From RGIG7300 sp045657645 (GTDB taxonomy: Bacteria > Bacillota > Clostridia > Oscillospirales > CAG-272), in NCBI GenBank assembly GCA_045657645.1, contig JAZOTL010000040.1, forward strand, positions 1 to 13,606: DNA of 13,606 nucleotides, written 5' to 3'. The notes under the pieces were generated by a model. That model ran no database searches and was not told the origin of the DNA. It saw only the letters and a list, made by a program, of their open reading frames with translations. The translations under genes and the position numbers were made by a program. This document shows positions 6,423 to 13,320 of this stretch, piece after piece. Positions within the stretch are counted from its first letter, which is position 1. Every line of letters starts with the position of its first letter.

Positions 6423-7610
6423 TTATTTATTTAATTCATTTATTGCATACACAAGCTGTGTATCGTTTTCATCATTTAACTCATAAAGGCTTATATCCTT
6501 TACGTCCTCGGCCTGCTCTACTGTAATATCGGGAACAACGCCTACACCCTCATAGCTTTCGGAATAAGGTGGCATATATACCCGGAAGGTAAGCCGGAGA
6601 GATGCTCCGTTTATTAATGGAACAACCGTTTGCATACTGCCTTTGCCAAAGGTGGTTTTGCCAACTATTATTCCCGCATCATAATCCTTGATGGCCGCCG
6701 CAAACAACTCTGCTGCGCTTGCGGTATTTTCATTTACAAGAACAGCCATGGGCATATCTATAAACTCCTCATCGGAATCTAAAGTTTCTACCTCACCGTT
6801 CTTGCTCTGTATACGAATAACAGGTCCCTTAGGTAAAATAACGTCCAGTATTTCGACCACACTTTCAAGTGTACCGCCGGGATTGTTTCGTACGTCAAAT
6901 ATCAAACACTGTGCTCCGCTATTGCAAAGCTCATCTATTGCAGTTTTGAACTGTTTTGGGGTAACTGCGTCAAATTCCTCAATACGGATAACTCCCGTAA
7001 CATTGTCGGAATTCATATGCCATATTACCGTATCTTGTGTTACAACTGCGCGTTCTACGCTATAAGACAGTGTTTGGTTTCCGCGCAAAACGGTAAACTC
7101 TGCAATACTGCCTTCCTTACCCTGCATTTTTTCAAGTGCCTCGTTATATCCTATATCAGAAACACTCTCTTCCCCTACCTTTATGATAAGATCACCGGGT
7201 AATATTCCTGCCTTTTCGGCGGGCGAGGAAGAATTGACACGCAGTATTTTAATAGCATCATCTGTATCAGAGGCAATAACAGATATACCGATACCCACGT
7301 TTTCTCCGGAGGTATCCTTTGTAAACGCCTCGGTTTCTTCGGCATCCATATAAACGCCGTATTTATCGCCTGTGCCAAGTATATAGCCGGCAATGAGCCC
7401 TTCTTCAAGGGTTTCTTTGTCAAGCTCACCGTAATAATACTCATTATAAGCATTGTCAACGGCCTCAAGGGTCTGATAAGAGGAAAATATGCTGTCATTA
7501 AGCTCTTGTCTGTATCTGTTATAAACAACAAGATAGGTGAGCTGATACGTCAGCGCAGCCGTTATTATAACAGCCGTTATAAGTATAAGCCAGGAAAACC
7601 TTTTTTTCAT
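6423..7610 (-). CDS. membrane-anchored PDZ-S41 (CtpA/Prc-type) serine protease
   Basis: 395 residues. Residues 7-29 are a signal anchor, so the enzyme acts outside the membrane. A PDZ domain spans about 100-185 (VGIGISV at 105-111, AEKAGILPGDLIIKVG at 131-146). The S41 core follows: FDVRNNPGGTLESVV (238-252), NENTASAAELFAAAI (293-307) with nucleophile Ser298, and GKTTFGKGSMQTVVPL (317-332) with the general-base Lys323 and Gln327. All catalytic residues are present. There is no C-terminal peptidoglycan-binding domain, unlike some Bacillota homologues. Such proteases trim or regulate envelope proteins, including cell-wall hydrolases. Its place after two FtsEX-linked hydrolases, as ctpB lies near ftsEX in Bacillus subtilis, makes them plausible substrates; that is inference. 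The ribosome site is AGGGAG, and a 94-bp gap with a hairpin separates it from the upstream gene. Confidence 0.93.
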   Translation of the reverse strand: MKKRFSWLILITAVIITAALTYQLTYLVVYNRYRQELNDSIFSSYQTLEAVDNAYNEYYYGELDKETLEEGLIAGYILGTGDKYGVYMDAEETEAFTKDTSGENVGIGISVIASDTDDAIKILRVNSSSPAEKAGILPGDLIIKVGEESVSDIGYNEALEKMQGKEGSIAEFTVLRGNQTLSYSVERAVVTQDTVIWHMNSDNVTGVIRIEEFDAVTPKQFKTAIDELCNSGAQCLIFDVRNNPGGTLESVVEILDVILPKGPVIRIQSKNGEVETLDSDEEFIDMPMAVLVNENTASAAELFAAAIKDYDAGIIVGKTTFGKGSMQTVVPLINGASLRLTFRVYMPPYSESYEGVGVVPDITVEQAEDVKDISLYELNDENDTQLVYAINELNK

Positions 7611-7664
7611 TTTATCTCCCTTAATTACGCTGAATACTTTATATTATACGAAAAATATTTATAT

Positions 7665-7692
7665 GTTATGGCGACGCAACCGCCGCCATAAC
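7665..7692 (-). repeat. intercistronic hairpin between M23 and S41 genes
   Basis: A perfect 9-bp inverted repeat, GTTATGGCG (7692-7684) and CGCCATAAC (7673-7665), with a 10-nt GC-rich loop. It starts 12 bp after the M23 stop. The following RNA is AU-rich but lacks a clean U-tract directly after the stem, so it is at best a weak terminator. An mRNA processing or stability element that sets S41-greA-lysS levels is equally possible. A TATAAT (7648-7643) lies downstream of it, without a recognisable -35 box. Confidence 0.6.
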
Positions 7693-7704
7693 TTAAAATT
7701 CAAA

Positions 7705-8901
7705 CTATGGTGAAACGTACTTTAAAGGGTCATCAACCTTACCGTTGACTCTCACCTCGAAGTGACAATGGTTACCCGAAGAAGAGCCTGTTGAGCCTAT
7801 CTTTGCAATAACCTCACCCTGTCGAACGTAATCGCCTACACCAACACAAAGATCACTGTTATGAGCATAACAGGTGGAATAGCCGTTACCGTGGTCTATT
7901 ACCACGTAATAGCCGTAGCTTGAGTGCCATTCGGAAACTACCACTGTTCCTGCTGCAGATGCGTATACATTTGTACCATAATCCGCAGGTATATCAATAC
8001 CCAAATGGTCATCATAATATCCCCAAAGCTCTCTTGGTCCAAAGTAAGAAGATATACGAGAATACGCGGGTGATACCGGCCAAATAAAGGTTCCGTCAGA
8101 TGCAGGAGGTGGATTAGGTTCCACAGGGTCACCCGGATCTGCGGGAGCTTTCAACAGTTCCTTCAATCTCTCGTTCAGTTCAGCCTCTGCCGCTTTTGCC
8201 GCCTTGTATTCATCGGAATAAGTCCTTGCTGCTTCTTCATAGGCAAGCATATACTCTTGGGCTTTAGCCTTTTGTTCTTCAAGCAAAAGCATCGAAGTTT
8301 CCTTTTCCTTAACTAGCTTGCTCTGCTCTTCCTTTGAAGCTACAAGCTTGTTTTCCTGCGCTTCAAGCTCGCTAACAAGAGCTTCAAACTCGGCAGTTTG
8401 CTTTTCGCTATTACGCAGAGTATAGGAAATAAGGTCAAGCGTCATAAGGAAATCGGTAAAGCTCTCTGCTTCCAATATCATTTCAAGATAGCCTATGGCG
8501 CCATCCATATATGAGGAGCGAAGATAGATTTTAGTTGCTTCGTATTCTTCATCTATCTGCGCCTGTAGCTGTGCTATACGTTCTTCTGCGCTTTTTATTT
8601 GGGCATCACACTGCTCTACAAGCTGCTGCGCCGTATCAATTTCGGTAAGGGTAGTAGCCATAAGAGCATCAAGATACTCTTTTTGTTTTGCCTGTTCATC
8701 TGCATTGCTTTCAGCAGAGTCAAGCTTCTGCTGAAGCTCGGTTTGCTGCTGTTGAAGAACAGCTATCTTATCACGCAATTCCTGCTCCTCGGCACTTTCG
8801 GTTGCGTGCACTTCACCTGCAAAAGGAATTGCAGTAAAGAGCATTACAAAAGCCAAAAGGAAGGCAAATATAGTGATAATTTTGTTTTTTAATTTAATCA
8901 T
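7705..8901 (-). CDS. secreted coiled-coil M23 peptidoglycan endopeptidase, second copy
   Basis: 398 residues. A signal peptide ends near AGEVHA/TES (cut after about 33). Residues 35-250 are long coiled coils with the PcsB-like interruption SYMDGAIGYLEMILEAESFTDFL (starting at 130). A Pro-rich linker (252-268) leads to the M23/LytM domain (271-398). Zinc ligands and catalytic residues are intact: His299 and Asp303 in HLGID, His347 in YAH, and His378/His380 in HCHF, so it should cleave peptide cross-links rather than act only as an activator like EnvC. The M23 domain matches the preceding gene at about 99 of 128 positions by hand alignment, so it is a tandem duplicate. The 17-bp intergenic gap has no purine-rich ribosome site, yet a later start would destroy the signal peptide. 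It is probably translated by coupling to the upstream gene and controlled through FtsEX. Confidence 0.93.
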   Translation of the reverse strand: MIKLKNKIITIFAFLLAFVMLFTAIPFAGEVHATESAEEQELRDKIAVLQQQQTELQQKLDSAESNADEQAKQKEYLDALMATTLTEIDTAQQLVEQCDAQIKSAEERIAQLQAQIDEEYEATKIYLRSSYMDGAIGYLEMILEAESFTDFLMTLDLISYTLRNSEKQTAEFEALVSELEAQENKLVASKEEQSKLVKEKETSMLLLEEQKAKAQEYMLAYEEAARTYSDEYKAAKAAEAELNERLKELLKAPADPGDPVEPNPPPASDGTFIWPVSPAYSRISSYFGPRELWGYYDDHLGIDIPADYGTNVYASAAGTVVVSEWHSSYGYYVVIDHGNGYSTCYAHNSDLCVGVGDYVRQGEVIAKIGSTGSSSGNHCHFEVRVNGKVDDPLKYVSP

Positions 8902-8918
8902 TTTAAATATTCAAATAA

Positions 8919-10142
8919 TTACGGTGAAACGTAATCCAAAGGATTAGTAACCTTATTATTTACTCTTAATTCAAAGTGGAGATGGTTGCCGGAAGAAGAG
9001 CCTGTAGAGCCAATCTTTGCAATAACATCACCCTGATTTACGGTTTGACCAACAGAAACGCAAAGTCTGCTGTTATGGGCGTAAAGAGTTGAATAACCGT
9101 TGCCGTGGTCGATAAGCACATAATAGCCGTAGCTATAATGGTAGGTAGCTGTAACAACCGTACCGGAAGCGGAGGCAAACACGTTTGTACCGTAGCTTGC
9201 AGGTATATCTATACCCAAATGGAAATCATAACGTCCCCAAAGGGTTCTGGGACCAAACTGTGAGGATATTCTGCTGTAGCCGGAGGGCACAGGCCAAATA
9301 AAGGTACCGCCAAAAGTGGGAGCTCCACCGCCGCCGTTTTCATTCTTCCTGCGTTCTTCCTCTTCTCTTGCTCTTTGAGCAAGGATCGCGTCTATCTCAT
9401 CCTGAAGTTCTTCCTCTGCAGCTTTAGCTTTAAGGTACTCTTCCTCAAGGCTCTGTGCCGCTGCTTCATATTCCTTCATATACTGCTCTGCCTGAAGCTT
9501 CTGTTCTTCCAAGTTCACCATGGAAGCTTCCTTTTCAGCAACAAGGTTTTGCTGTTCGGTAAGGGCTGTTTGAAGAGCAAGTTCATCTTCTTCAAGCTTG
9601 ATCATAAGATCTTCAAGCTCCTGCATCTGCTTTTTTTCGTGACGCAGAGTGTAGGATACAAGATCTATAGTCATAAGGAAATCGGTAAAGCTTTCGGAAT
9701 CGACTATCATTTCAAGATAGCTTGCATTACCGTTCATATAAGAGGCACGCAGGCTTTGTCTTGTTGCCTGATACTTTTCCTCGATAGAAGTTTGAAGGTC
9801 GGCAATTTCTTTTTGCTTTGCTTCTATTTGCTCATCATACTGCTTTATAAGATCCTCGGCAAGATCTATCTCTGTAAGAGTAGCTGCCATAAGCTGGTCA
9901 AAATATTCCTTCTGCCTTTCCTGCTCTTGGGCACTATTCTGGGCAGCTTCATACTTTGCCTTTAGGTCTGCCTGTTCGTCCTTAACAACGTCAAGCTTAT
10001 CCTTCAACGTTTGCTCATTAGCCTTAGAAGTGTCTATAGCATTTACTTCCATATAGTTCCACGGAATAAGCGCAAAGACCATAACGCAAGCCAGCATAAA
10101 GGCTATCAGAGCTGTATGTCTTCTTTTAACAAAACTTTTCAT
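8919..10142 (-). CDS. secreted coiled-coil M23 peptidoglycan endopeptidase, first copy (probable FtsEX effector)
   Basis: 407 residues. The signal peptide probably ends after VNA (35). Coiled coils fill about 40-265, broken by SYMNGNASYLEMIVDSESFTD (from 134), the segment seen in PcsB/CwlO/EnvC-type proteins that dock on FtsX. A charged then Gly-rich linker (256-278) precedes the M23 domain (280-407), with His308 and Asp312 (HLGID), His356 (YAH) and His387/His389 (HLHF) all present. It should hydrolyse peptidoglycan cross-bridges once FtsEX relieves its inhibition. It starts 11 bp after ftsX ends, and an ideal AAAGGAGG site overlaps the ftsX stop codon, so expression is tied to ftsX. Known FtsEX partners in Gram-positives include PcsB (CHAP domain) and CwlO (NlpC/P60); here the catalytic module is M23 instead. 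Partnership with FtsX is inferred from context. Confidence 0.94.
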   Translation of the reverse strand: MKSFVKRRHTALIAFMLACVMVFALIPWNYMEVNAIDTSKANEQTLKDKLDVVKDEQADLKAKYEAAQNSAQEQERQKEYFDQLMAATLTEIDLAEDLIKQYDEQIEAKQKEIADLQTSIEEKYQATRQSLRASYMNGNASYLEMIVDSESFTDFLMTIDLVSYTLRHEKKQMQELEDLMIKLEEDELALQTALTEQQNLVAEKEASMVNLEEQKLQAEQYMKEYEAAAQSLEEEYLKAKAAEEELQDEIDAILAQRAREEEERRKNENGGGGAPTFGGTFIWPVPSGYSRISSQFGPRTLWGRYDFHLGIDIPASYGTNVFASASGTVVTATYHYSYGYYVLIDHGNGYSTLYAHNSRLCVSVGQTVNQGDVIAKIGSTGSSSGNHLHFELRVNNKVTNPLDYVSP

Positions 10143-10147
10143 TGCAA

Positions 10148-10155
10148 CCTCCTTT
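10148..10155 (-). promoter_or_regulatory. consensus ribosome binding site overlapping the ftsX stop
   Basis: AAAGGAGG with a 5-nt spacer to the ATG at 10142. It overlaps the TAA of ftsX (10156-10154), so ribosomes ending ftsX sit on this site. It contrasts with the following M23 gene, which has no such sequence. Confidence 0.8.
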
Positions 10156-11140
10156 AAGCCTTAAGATACTTGCTTAAGGAAATGGAACTGCCGATTATAC
10201 CTGTAACAACACCGATAACAGCAAAAGCCGCAAGTACGTGCCACTGTATTTCTGCAAACGGAACTATAGTCAACAACTGATATTTGGTACCTATCATGTT
10301 ACTGATAACCCTGTAACCTGCATATACCACACCATATGAAACGGCTGAGGAAAGTAATCCTATAAACACGCCCTCCATAACGAAAGGTGTGGTAATAAAG
10401 CCCTTTGTAGCACCTACGTATCTCATAATGGTTATTTCCTGTCTGCGTGAGAATACTGCAAGCTTGATGGTGTTTATAATTACAAATACACTAACTACGA
10501 AGAGAACCGCAAGGAAGCCTGTAAATATCCAGGTAATTCCCGTTTTAAGATTCTCGATTTTTTGAGCAAGCTCCGCTTCGCATCTTACCTTTTCTATAGC
10601 CTTTGAGGTAAGCACCACGCCGTTTTCATCGTACATAGGCTCGCCGTTTTCGTCAAGCTGCTCAATTTCAATAAGTCTGAGGTCCGCTTCAAGACGGGAT
10701 ATTGCCTCAATGCTTGCCCCCTCCTTAAAGGTAAAGTGGACAACGTGAGGATAGGGATTATTATTTTCAAGGTCGCTGTCGGTTTTATCGTAGAAGCCTT
10801 CATAAGAATCATAAAGCTTCTGCTTCTGTTCAAGATACACCTCATCCTTGGTTTGAACGGTAACAGAATCGGTATTTACAACCGACTGGAGCTTTATCTG
10901 TCTTTCAACCTCTTTGAGTTCCTGCTCACTTACATCAGAGCTGCAATAAGCAACTACCTGATTAAGGGAACCAAGCTGTGCCATATTTTCGTCAATGTTA
11001 TATACAAGCAAGCCAAAACAGCCCATAAGGGTAAGGCAAGCCATAAGCACCGCAATGGATGCCAATGTCATCATGCTGTTACGCACAAGGCTCTTAAGGC
11101 TTTGGGATATCATATACCCGAAACTGTAATGTTTACGCAT
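10154..11140 (-). CDS. ftsX: cell division ABC-type permease FtsX
   Basis: 328 residues, slightly longer than the usual ~295-310. Topology is typical: TM1 at about 24-46, an extracellular loop (about 50-200), then three more segments near 203-225, 250-275 and 299-320. The conserved cytoplasmic stretch FSRRQEITIMRYVGATKGFITTPF (230-253) links to FtsE. FtsX does not transport; it transmits the ATPase cycle of FtsE to a peptidoglycan hydrolase outside the membrane. The outer loop holds an acidic insert (about 161-185) with two DENG tetrapeptides (163-166 and 171-174), which may account for the extra length. The ATG lies inside the end of ftsE (8-bp overlap) with GGGAGG 8 nt upstream. The next two genes encode the probable hydrolase partners. 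Confidence 0.96.
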   Translation of the reverse strand: MRKHYSFGYMISQSLKSLVRNSMMTLASIAVLMACLTLMGCFGLLVYNIDENMAQLGSLNQVVAYCSSDVSEQELKEVERQIKLQSVVNTDSVTVQTKDEVYLEQKQKLYDSYEGFYDKTDSDLENNNPYPHVVHFTFKEGASIEAISRLEADLRLIEIEQLDENGEPMYDENGVVLTSKAIEKVRCEAELAQKIENLKTGITWIFTGFLAVLFVVSVFVIINTIKLAVFSRRQEITIMRYVGATKGFITTPFVMEGVFIGLLSSAVSYGVVYAGYRVISNMIGTKYQLLTIVPFAEIQWHVLAAFAVIGVVTGIIGSSISLSKYLKA

Positions 11141-11813
11141 CGAACATACCTCCCACCTTATCGTCTACTACGCGTCCATCCTTTATGGTTATAACTCTCT
11201 GCTGGAAGTAGTCAACGAAATTCTTTTCATGGGTAACAACGATAACCGTTTTACCCTTCTTATGTATCTTTATAAGCAGATTCATTATTTCAAGACTAAG
11301 CTTGGGGTCGATATTACCTGTAGGCTCGTCTGCTATAATAATGCTGGGGTTGTTTGCAAGCGCACGGGCCAAAGCAACTCTCTGCTGTTCACCGCCGGAA
11401 AGCTCACGGGGAAAGGAATTAACCTTGTCCTGGAGGTTTACTATGCTCAATATTGTGGGCACACGGCGATTTATGTTCTTTGTGGATTCACCAATGGCAC
11501 GCATAGCAAAAGCAACGTTTTCAAATACTGTTTTATCGGAAAACAGTCTGAAATCCTGGAAAACTATACCCAGCTTACGTCTGTAGTAGGGTATCTTTCT
11601 GTTAGGAGTTTTCTTTAAATCATAACCGTCAACGATAAGCTGACCGGAGGATATCTTTTCCTCTCTGAAAAGGGTTTTGAGCATTGTGGATTTTCCGGCA
11701 CCGGATTCACCAACAATAAAAACAAACTCTCCGTCTTCTATCTTAAGATTGACGTTATCCATAGCAACAGTACCGTTAGGGTACTTTTTACATACATTCT
11801 TAAATTCTATCAT
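11133..11813 (-). CDS. ftsE: cell division ATP-binding protein FtsE
   Basis: 226 residues, normal FtsE length. ABC motifs are complete: Walker A GESGAGKST (35-43), Q-loop in VFQDFRLF (Gln86), signature LSGGEQQR (138-145), Walker B IIIADEPT (158-165) and the H-loop His195 in VTHE. The FQDFRLFSDKTVFENVAFAM region is characteristic of FtsE. It binds FtsX on the cytoplasmic face and powers activation of septal or lateral wall hydrolases. The gene begins 49 bp after the PucR-like gene, with AAAGGA upstream, and overlaps ftsX by 8 bp, which favours equal production of the two subunits. Confidence 0.97.
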   Translation of the reverse strand: MIEFKNVCKKYPNGTVAMDNVNLKIEDGEFVFIVGESGAGKSTMLKTLFREEKISSGQLIVDGYDLKKTPNRKIPYYRRKLGIVFQDFRLFSDKTVFENVAFAMRAIGESTKNINRRVPTILSIVNLQDKVNSFPRELSGGEQQRVALARALANNPSIIIADEPTGNIDPKLSLEIMNLLIKIHKKGKTVIVVTHEKNFVDYFQQRVITIKDGRVVDDKVGGMFDA

Positions 11814-11862
11814 ACACTTTCCTTTCCGGAAGCAAAGCTCCCATTGTTAAAGCGGCGGAACA

Positions 11863-12948
11863 TCAGAACTTTACAGGTTTCGAGGTAAGATATTTCTTAA
11901 CCATAAGAGCAACCTTAAAGGTTATGGCATGCTCAAACTCGCGAAGATCAAGACCTGTTATCTTGCGTATCTTTTCAAGCCTGTACACAAGGGTGTTTCT
12001 ATGTACGAAAAGCTTTCTTGAAGTTTCGGAAACGTTAAGATTGTTTTCAAAGAAGCACTGGATAGTCATAAGTGTTTCACTGTCTAAAGACTCAAGCGAA
12101 CCTTTTTTGAAAACCTCCTGCAGAAACATTTCACAAAGAGTTGTGGGAAGCTGATAAATAAGTCTGCCTATACCAAGATTTTCATAGCTGAGAATGTTCT
12201 TCTCGGTATCAAACACCTTGCCAACCTCAAGGGCAACCTGCGCCTCTTTGTATGAACGGGCAAGATCTTTAATATTGTCTACCGCTGTACCGATACCGAT
12301 GGAAACTCTCGTGTAAAACTCTGTGGAGAGGGTGTCTGCCATTGTATGGGCTACCCTTTCTACTTCACGGTTGTCATAGTTGGGCTTAACCTCACGCACA
12401 AGAACTATATCATTTTCTCCTACGCTGATAACATAGTCCTTTGATTTATCCGGAAACATATTCTGGATCATTTCAAAAGGCACTACGTCGATTTTGCCGT
12501 AGAATTTAATTAAATAAACTATACGGGAAACATCGCTTGAAAAACGAAGCTCCTTGCTCTTGATATATATATCGCTTGGCAAAATATTATCAAGAATGAT
12601 ATTCTTTATAAAAGAGCTCTTGTCGTATTTTTCATCATAAAGGCTTTTTATATTATCAAGGGTAATGGAAAGAAGCATCGCGTCTTTTGCAGCACTTGCA
12701 CCCTCGCCTTCCACGAAAATAAAATATTCTGCCTTACCGGGGGCACCTATAGTTCTGTATGTATAACCCTCATAGGTAATACTATCACCCGAATATGACA
12801 GCTCCTCTATTGCACTCTGGCGACTTTCGCCCACACGGGTAAGATCACTTGAAGCAATAACGATACCGTTTTCATCAATAACACCCACGGTTCCGTTAAT
12901 AACTTCCTTCATCTGTTGGATAATCCCCTGAAAAAGTCTGTTAGACAT
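11863..12948 (-). CDS. PucR/CdaR-type transcriptional regulator
   Basis: 361 residues. The N-terminal sensor-like segment (about 5-105) contains GTVGVIDENGIVIASSDLTRVGE (19-41), resembling the start of the sugar-diacid recognition domain of CdaR. However, the His usual after the RIG motif in CdaR is not seen, so a diacid ligand should not be assumed. The middle (about 135-260) is the GGDEF-like domain typical of PucR proteins, with SIGIGTAVDNIKDLARSYKEAQVALE (216-241). The C-terminal PucR-type helix-turn-helix is at 304-335 (NLNVSETSRKLFVHRNTLVYRLEKIRKITG, starting at 303). The longer frame starts at a TTG (12966); the ATG at 12948 is chosen for its AAAGGG site. It is the first gene before ftsE in the operon and probably binds DNA near its own promoter. 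Signal and regulon are unknown. Confidence 0.9.
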   Translation of the reverse strand: MSNRLFQGIIQQMKEVINGTVGVIDENGIVIASSDLTRVGESRQSAIEELSYSGDSITYEGYTYRTIGAPGKAEYFIFVEGEGASAAKDAMLLSITLDNIKSLYDEKYDKSSFIKNIILDNILPSDIYIKSKELRFSSDVSRIVYLIKFYGKIDVVPFEMIQNMFPDKSKDYVISVGENDIVLVREVKPNYDNREVERVAHTMADTLSTEFYTRVSIGIGTAVDNIKDLARSYKEAQVALEVGKVFDTEKNILSYENLGIGRLIYQLPTTLCEMFLQEVFKKGSLESLDSETLMTIQCFFENNLNVSETSRKLFVHRNTLVYRLEKIRKITGLDLREFEHAITFKVALMVKKYLTSKPVKF

Positions 12949-12957
12949 AAAAGAGTT

Positions 12958-12963
12958 CCCTTT
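12958..12963 (-). promoter_or_regulatory. ribosome binding site fixing the PucR-like gene start
   Basis: AAAGGG with a 9-nt spacer to the ATG at 12948. The alternative TTG at 12966 has only AT-rich sequence before it, and this purine run would then fall inside the coding region. Confidence 0.65.
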
Positions 12964-12977
12964 CAAATTCTACATTT

Positions 12978-12993
12978 TTGTTAAATTTAACAA
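12978..12993. repeat. perfect 16-bp palindrome in the regulator leader (candidate operator)
   Basis: TTGTTAAATTTAACAA reads the same on both strands. It lies 29 bp before the regulator ATG and downstream of the predicted transcription start. The position is suitable for a dimeric repressor acting as a roadblock, possibly the PucR-like protein itself. The palindrome is observed; the role is inferred. Confidence 0.5.
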
Positions 12994-13015
12994 CAAAAAA
13001 ACAAGGATTTTTTTG
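12994..13015 (-). repeat. A/T-only hairpin abutting the palindrome
   Basis: An exact 8-bp inverted repeat, CAAAAAAA and TTTTTTTG, with a 6-nt loop, directly adjoining the 16-bp palindrome. The transcript would fold weakly and contains a run of seven U, so slippage, attenuation or DNA bending are all possible. It could also be a chance product of base composition. Confidence 0.35.
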
Positions 13016-13071
13016 CTCAAAATCCATCTTCATTGCCAACTTACACAGTTTTACATCTTATTTACTGTACA

Positions 13072-13100
13072 ATTATACTACATTTTCGTCATTTTGTCAA
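13072..13100 (-). promoter_or_regulatory. perfect-consensus sigma-A promoter of the regulator-ftsEX-lysS operon
   Basis: On the minus strand TTGACA (13100-13095) and TATAAT (13077-13072) match the consensus exactly with a 17-bp spacer. Transcription should start near 13065, giving a leader of about 117 nt. No other good promoter was seen before lysS ends, so it probably drives all eight genes. A promoter this strong ahead of a regulatory gene suggests that repression sets the output. Confidence 0.92.
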
Positions 13101-13188
13101 ATACGAGGCCCCTTTTTTTATAGAATATTAACATTTACCATTTTAGGAATATTGCACAAAAGCTCCTTGGTTTACAAAAATCACCATC

Positions 13189-13219
13189 AACTTTTTGGAA
13201 AAAAGTCCACCAAAAACTT
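13189..13219. repeat. imperfect inverted repeat in the intergenic region
   Basis: Arms AACTTTTTGG (13189-13198) and CCAAAAACTT (13210-13219) pair at 9 of 10 positions around an 11-nt centre. It lies between the terminator and the promoter, belongs to no gene, and has the look of a dispersed intergenic repeat, although no second copy occurs in this window. Confidence 0.4.
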
Positions 13220-13287
13220 TTATAATCGCGTAGGGTTAAAACAAAATTTTTAATCTGTAGCACGAAAGATAAAGTTTGCAGAAACAA

Positions 13288-13316
13288 AAAGCCCTCTCCT
13301 GCGTGGAGAGAGCTTT
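13288..13316 (-). terminator. intrinsic terminator after the surface-protein fragment
   Basis: Arms at 13305-13316 and 13288-13299 form a 12-bp stem (AAAGCTCTCTCC with GGAGAGGGCTTT) around a 5-nt loop, ending in TTTTTGTTTC on the minus strand. The single imperfect pair is a G-U wobble in minus-strand RNA but a C-A mismatch on the plus strand, which points to use on the minus strand. It begins 4 bp after the stop codon. Confidence 0.9.
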
Positions 13317-13320
13317 CTTG

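Larger units (their letters stand above)
12949..13320. other. AT-rich intergenic region upstream of the regulator-ftsEX operon
   Basis: About 370 bp without a credible gene. Read on the minus strand it holds, in order: the terminator of the surface-protein fragment, an imperfect inverted repeat, a consensus promoter, a roughly 117-nt leader with two abutting dyads, and the ribosome site of the regulator. The remaining sequence (about 13101-13188 and 13220-13287) shows homopolymer A and T runs and nothing else I can name. A 91-codon plus-strand frame across it lacks a ribosome site and looks fortuitous. Confidence 0.7.

Noticed and set aside
9375..9965. 196-codon open frame on the plus strand, Phe/Leu-rich
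   Set aside because: It is the reverse complement of the Lys/Glu/Gln-rich coiled coil of the M23 gene; such antisense frames are open because those codons complement to Leu and Phe codons.
11814..11862. possible terminator between the PucR-like gene and ftsE
   Set aside because: Only a weak imperfect GGAGC/GCTTCC dyad is present, with no U-tract, so co-transcription is more likely.
12978..13253. 91-codon plus-strand frame in the intergenic region
   Set aside because: It has no ribosome site or recognisable protein pattern, and it covers a consensus promoter, palindromes and A/T runs, so it is not a credible gene.
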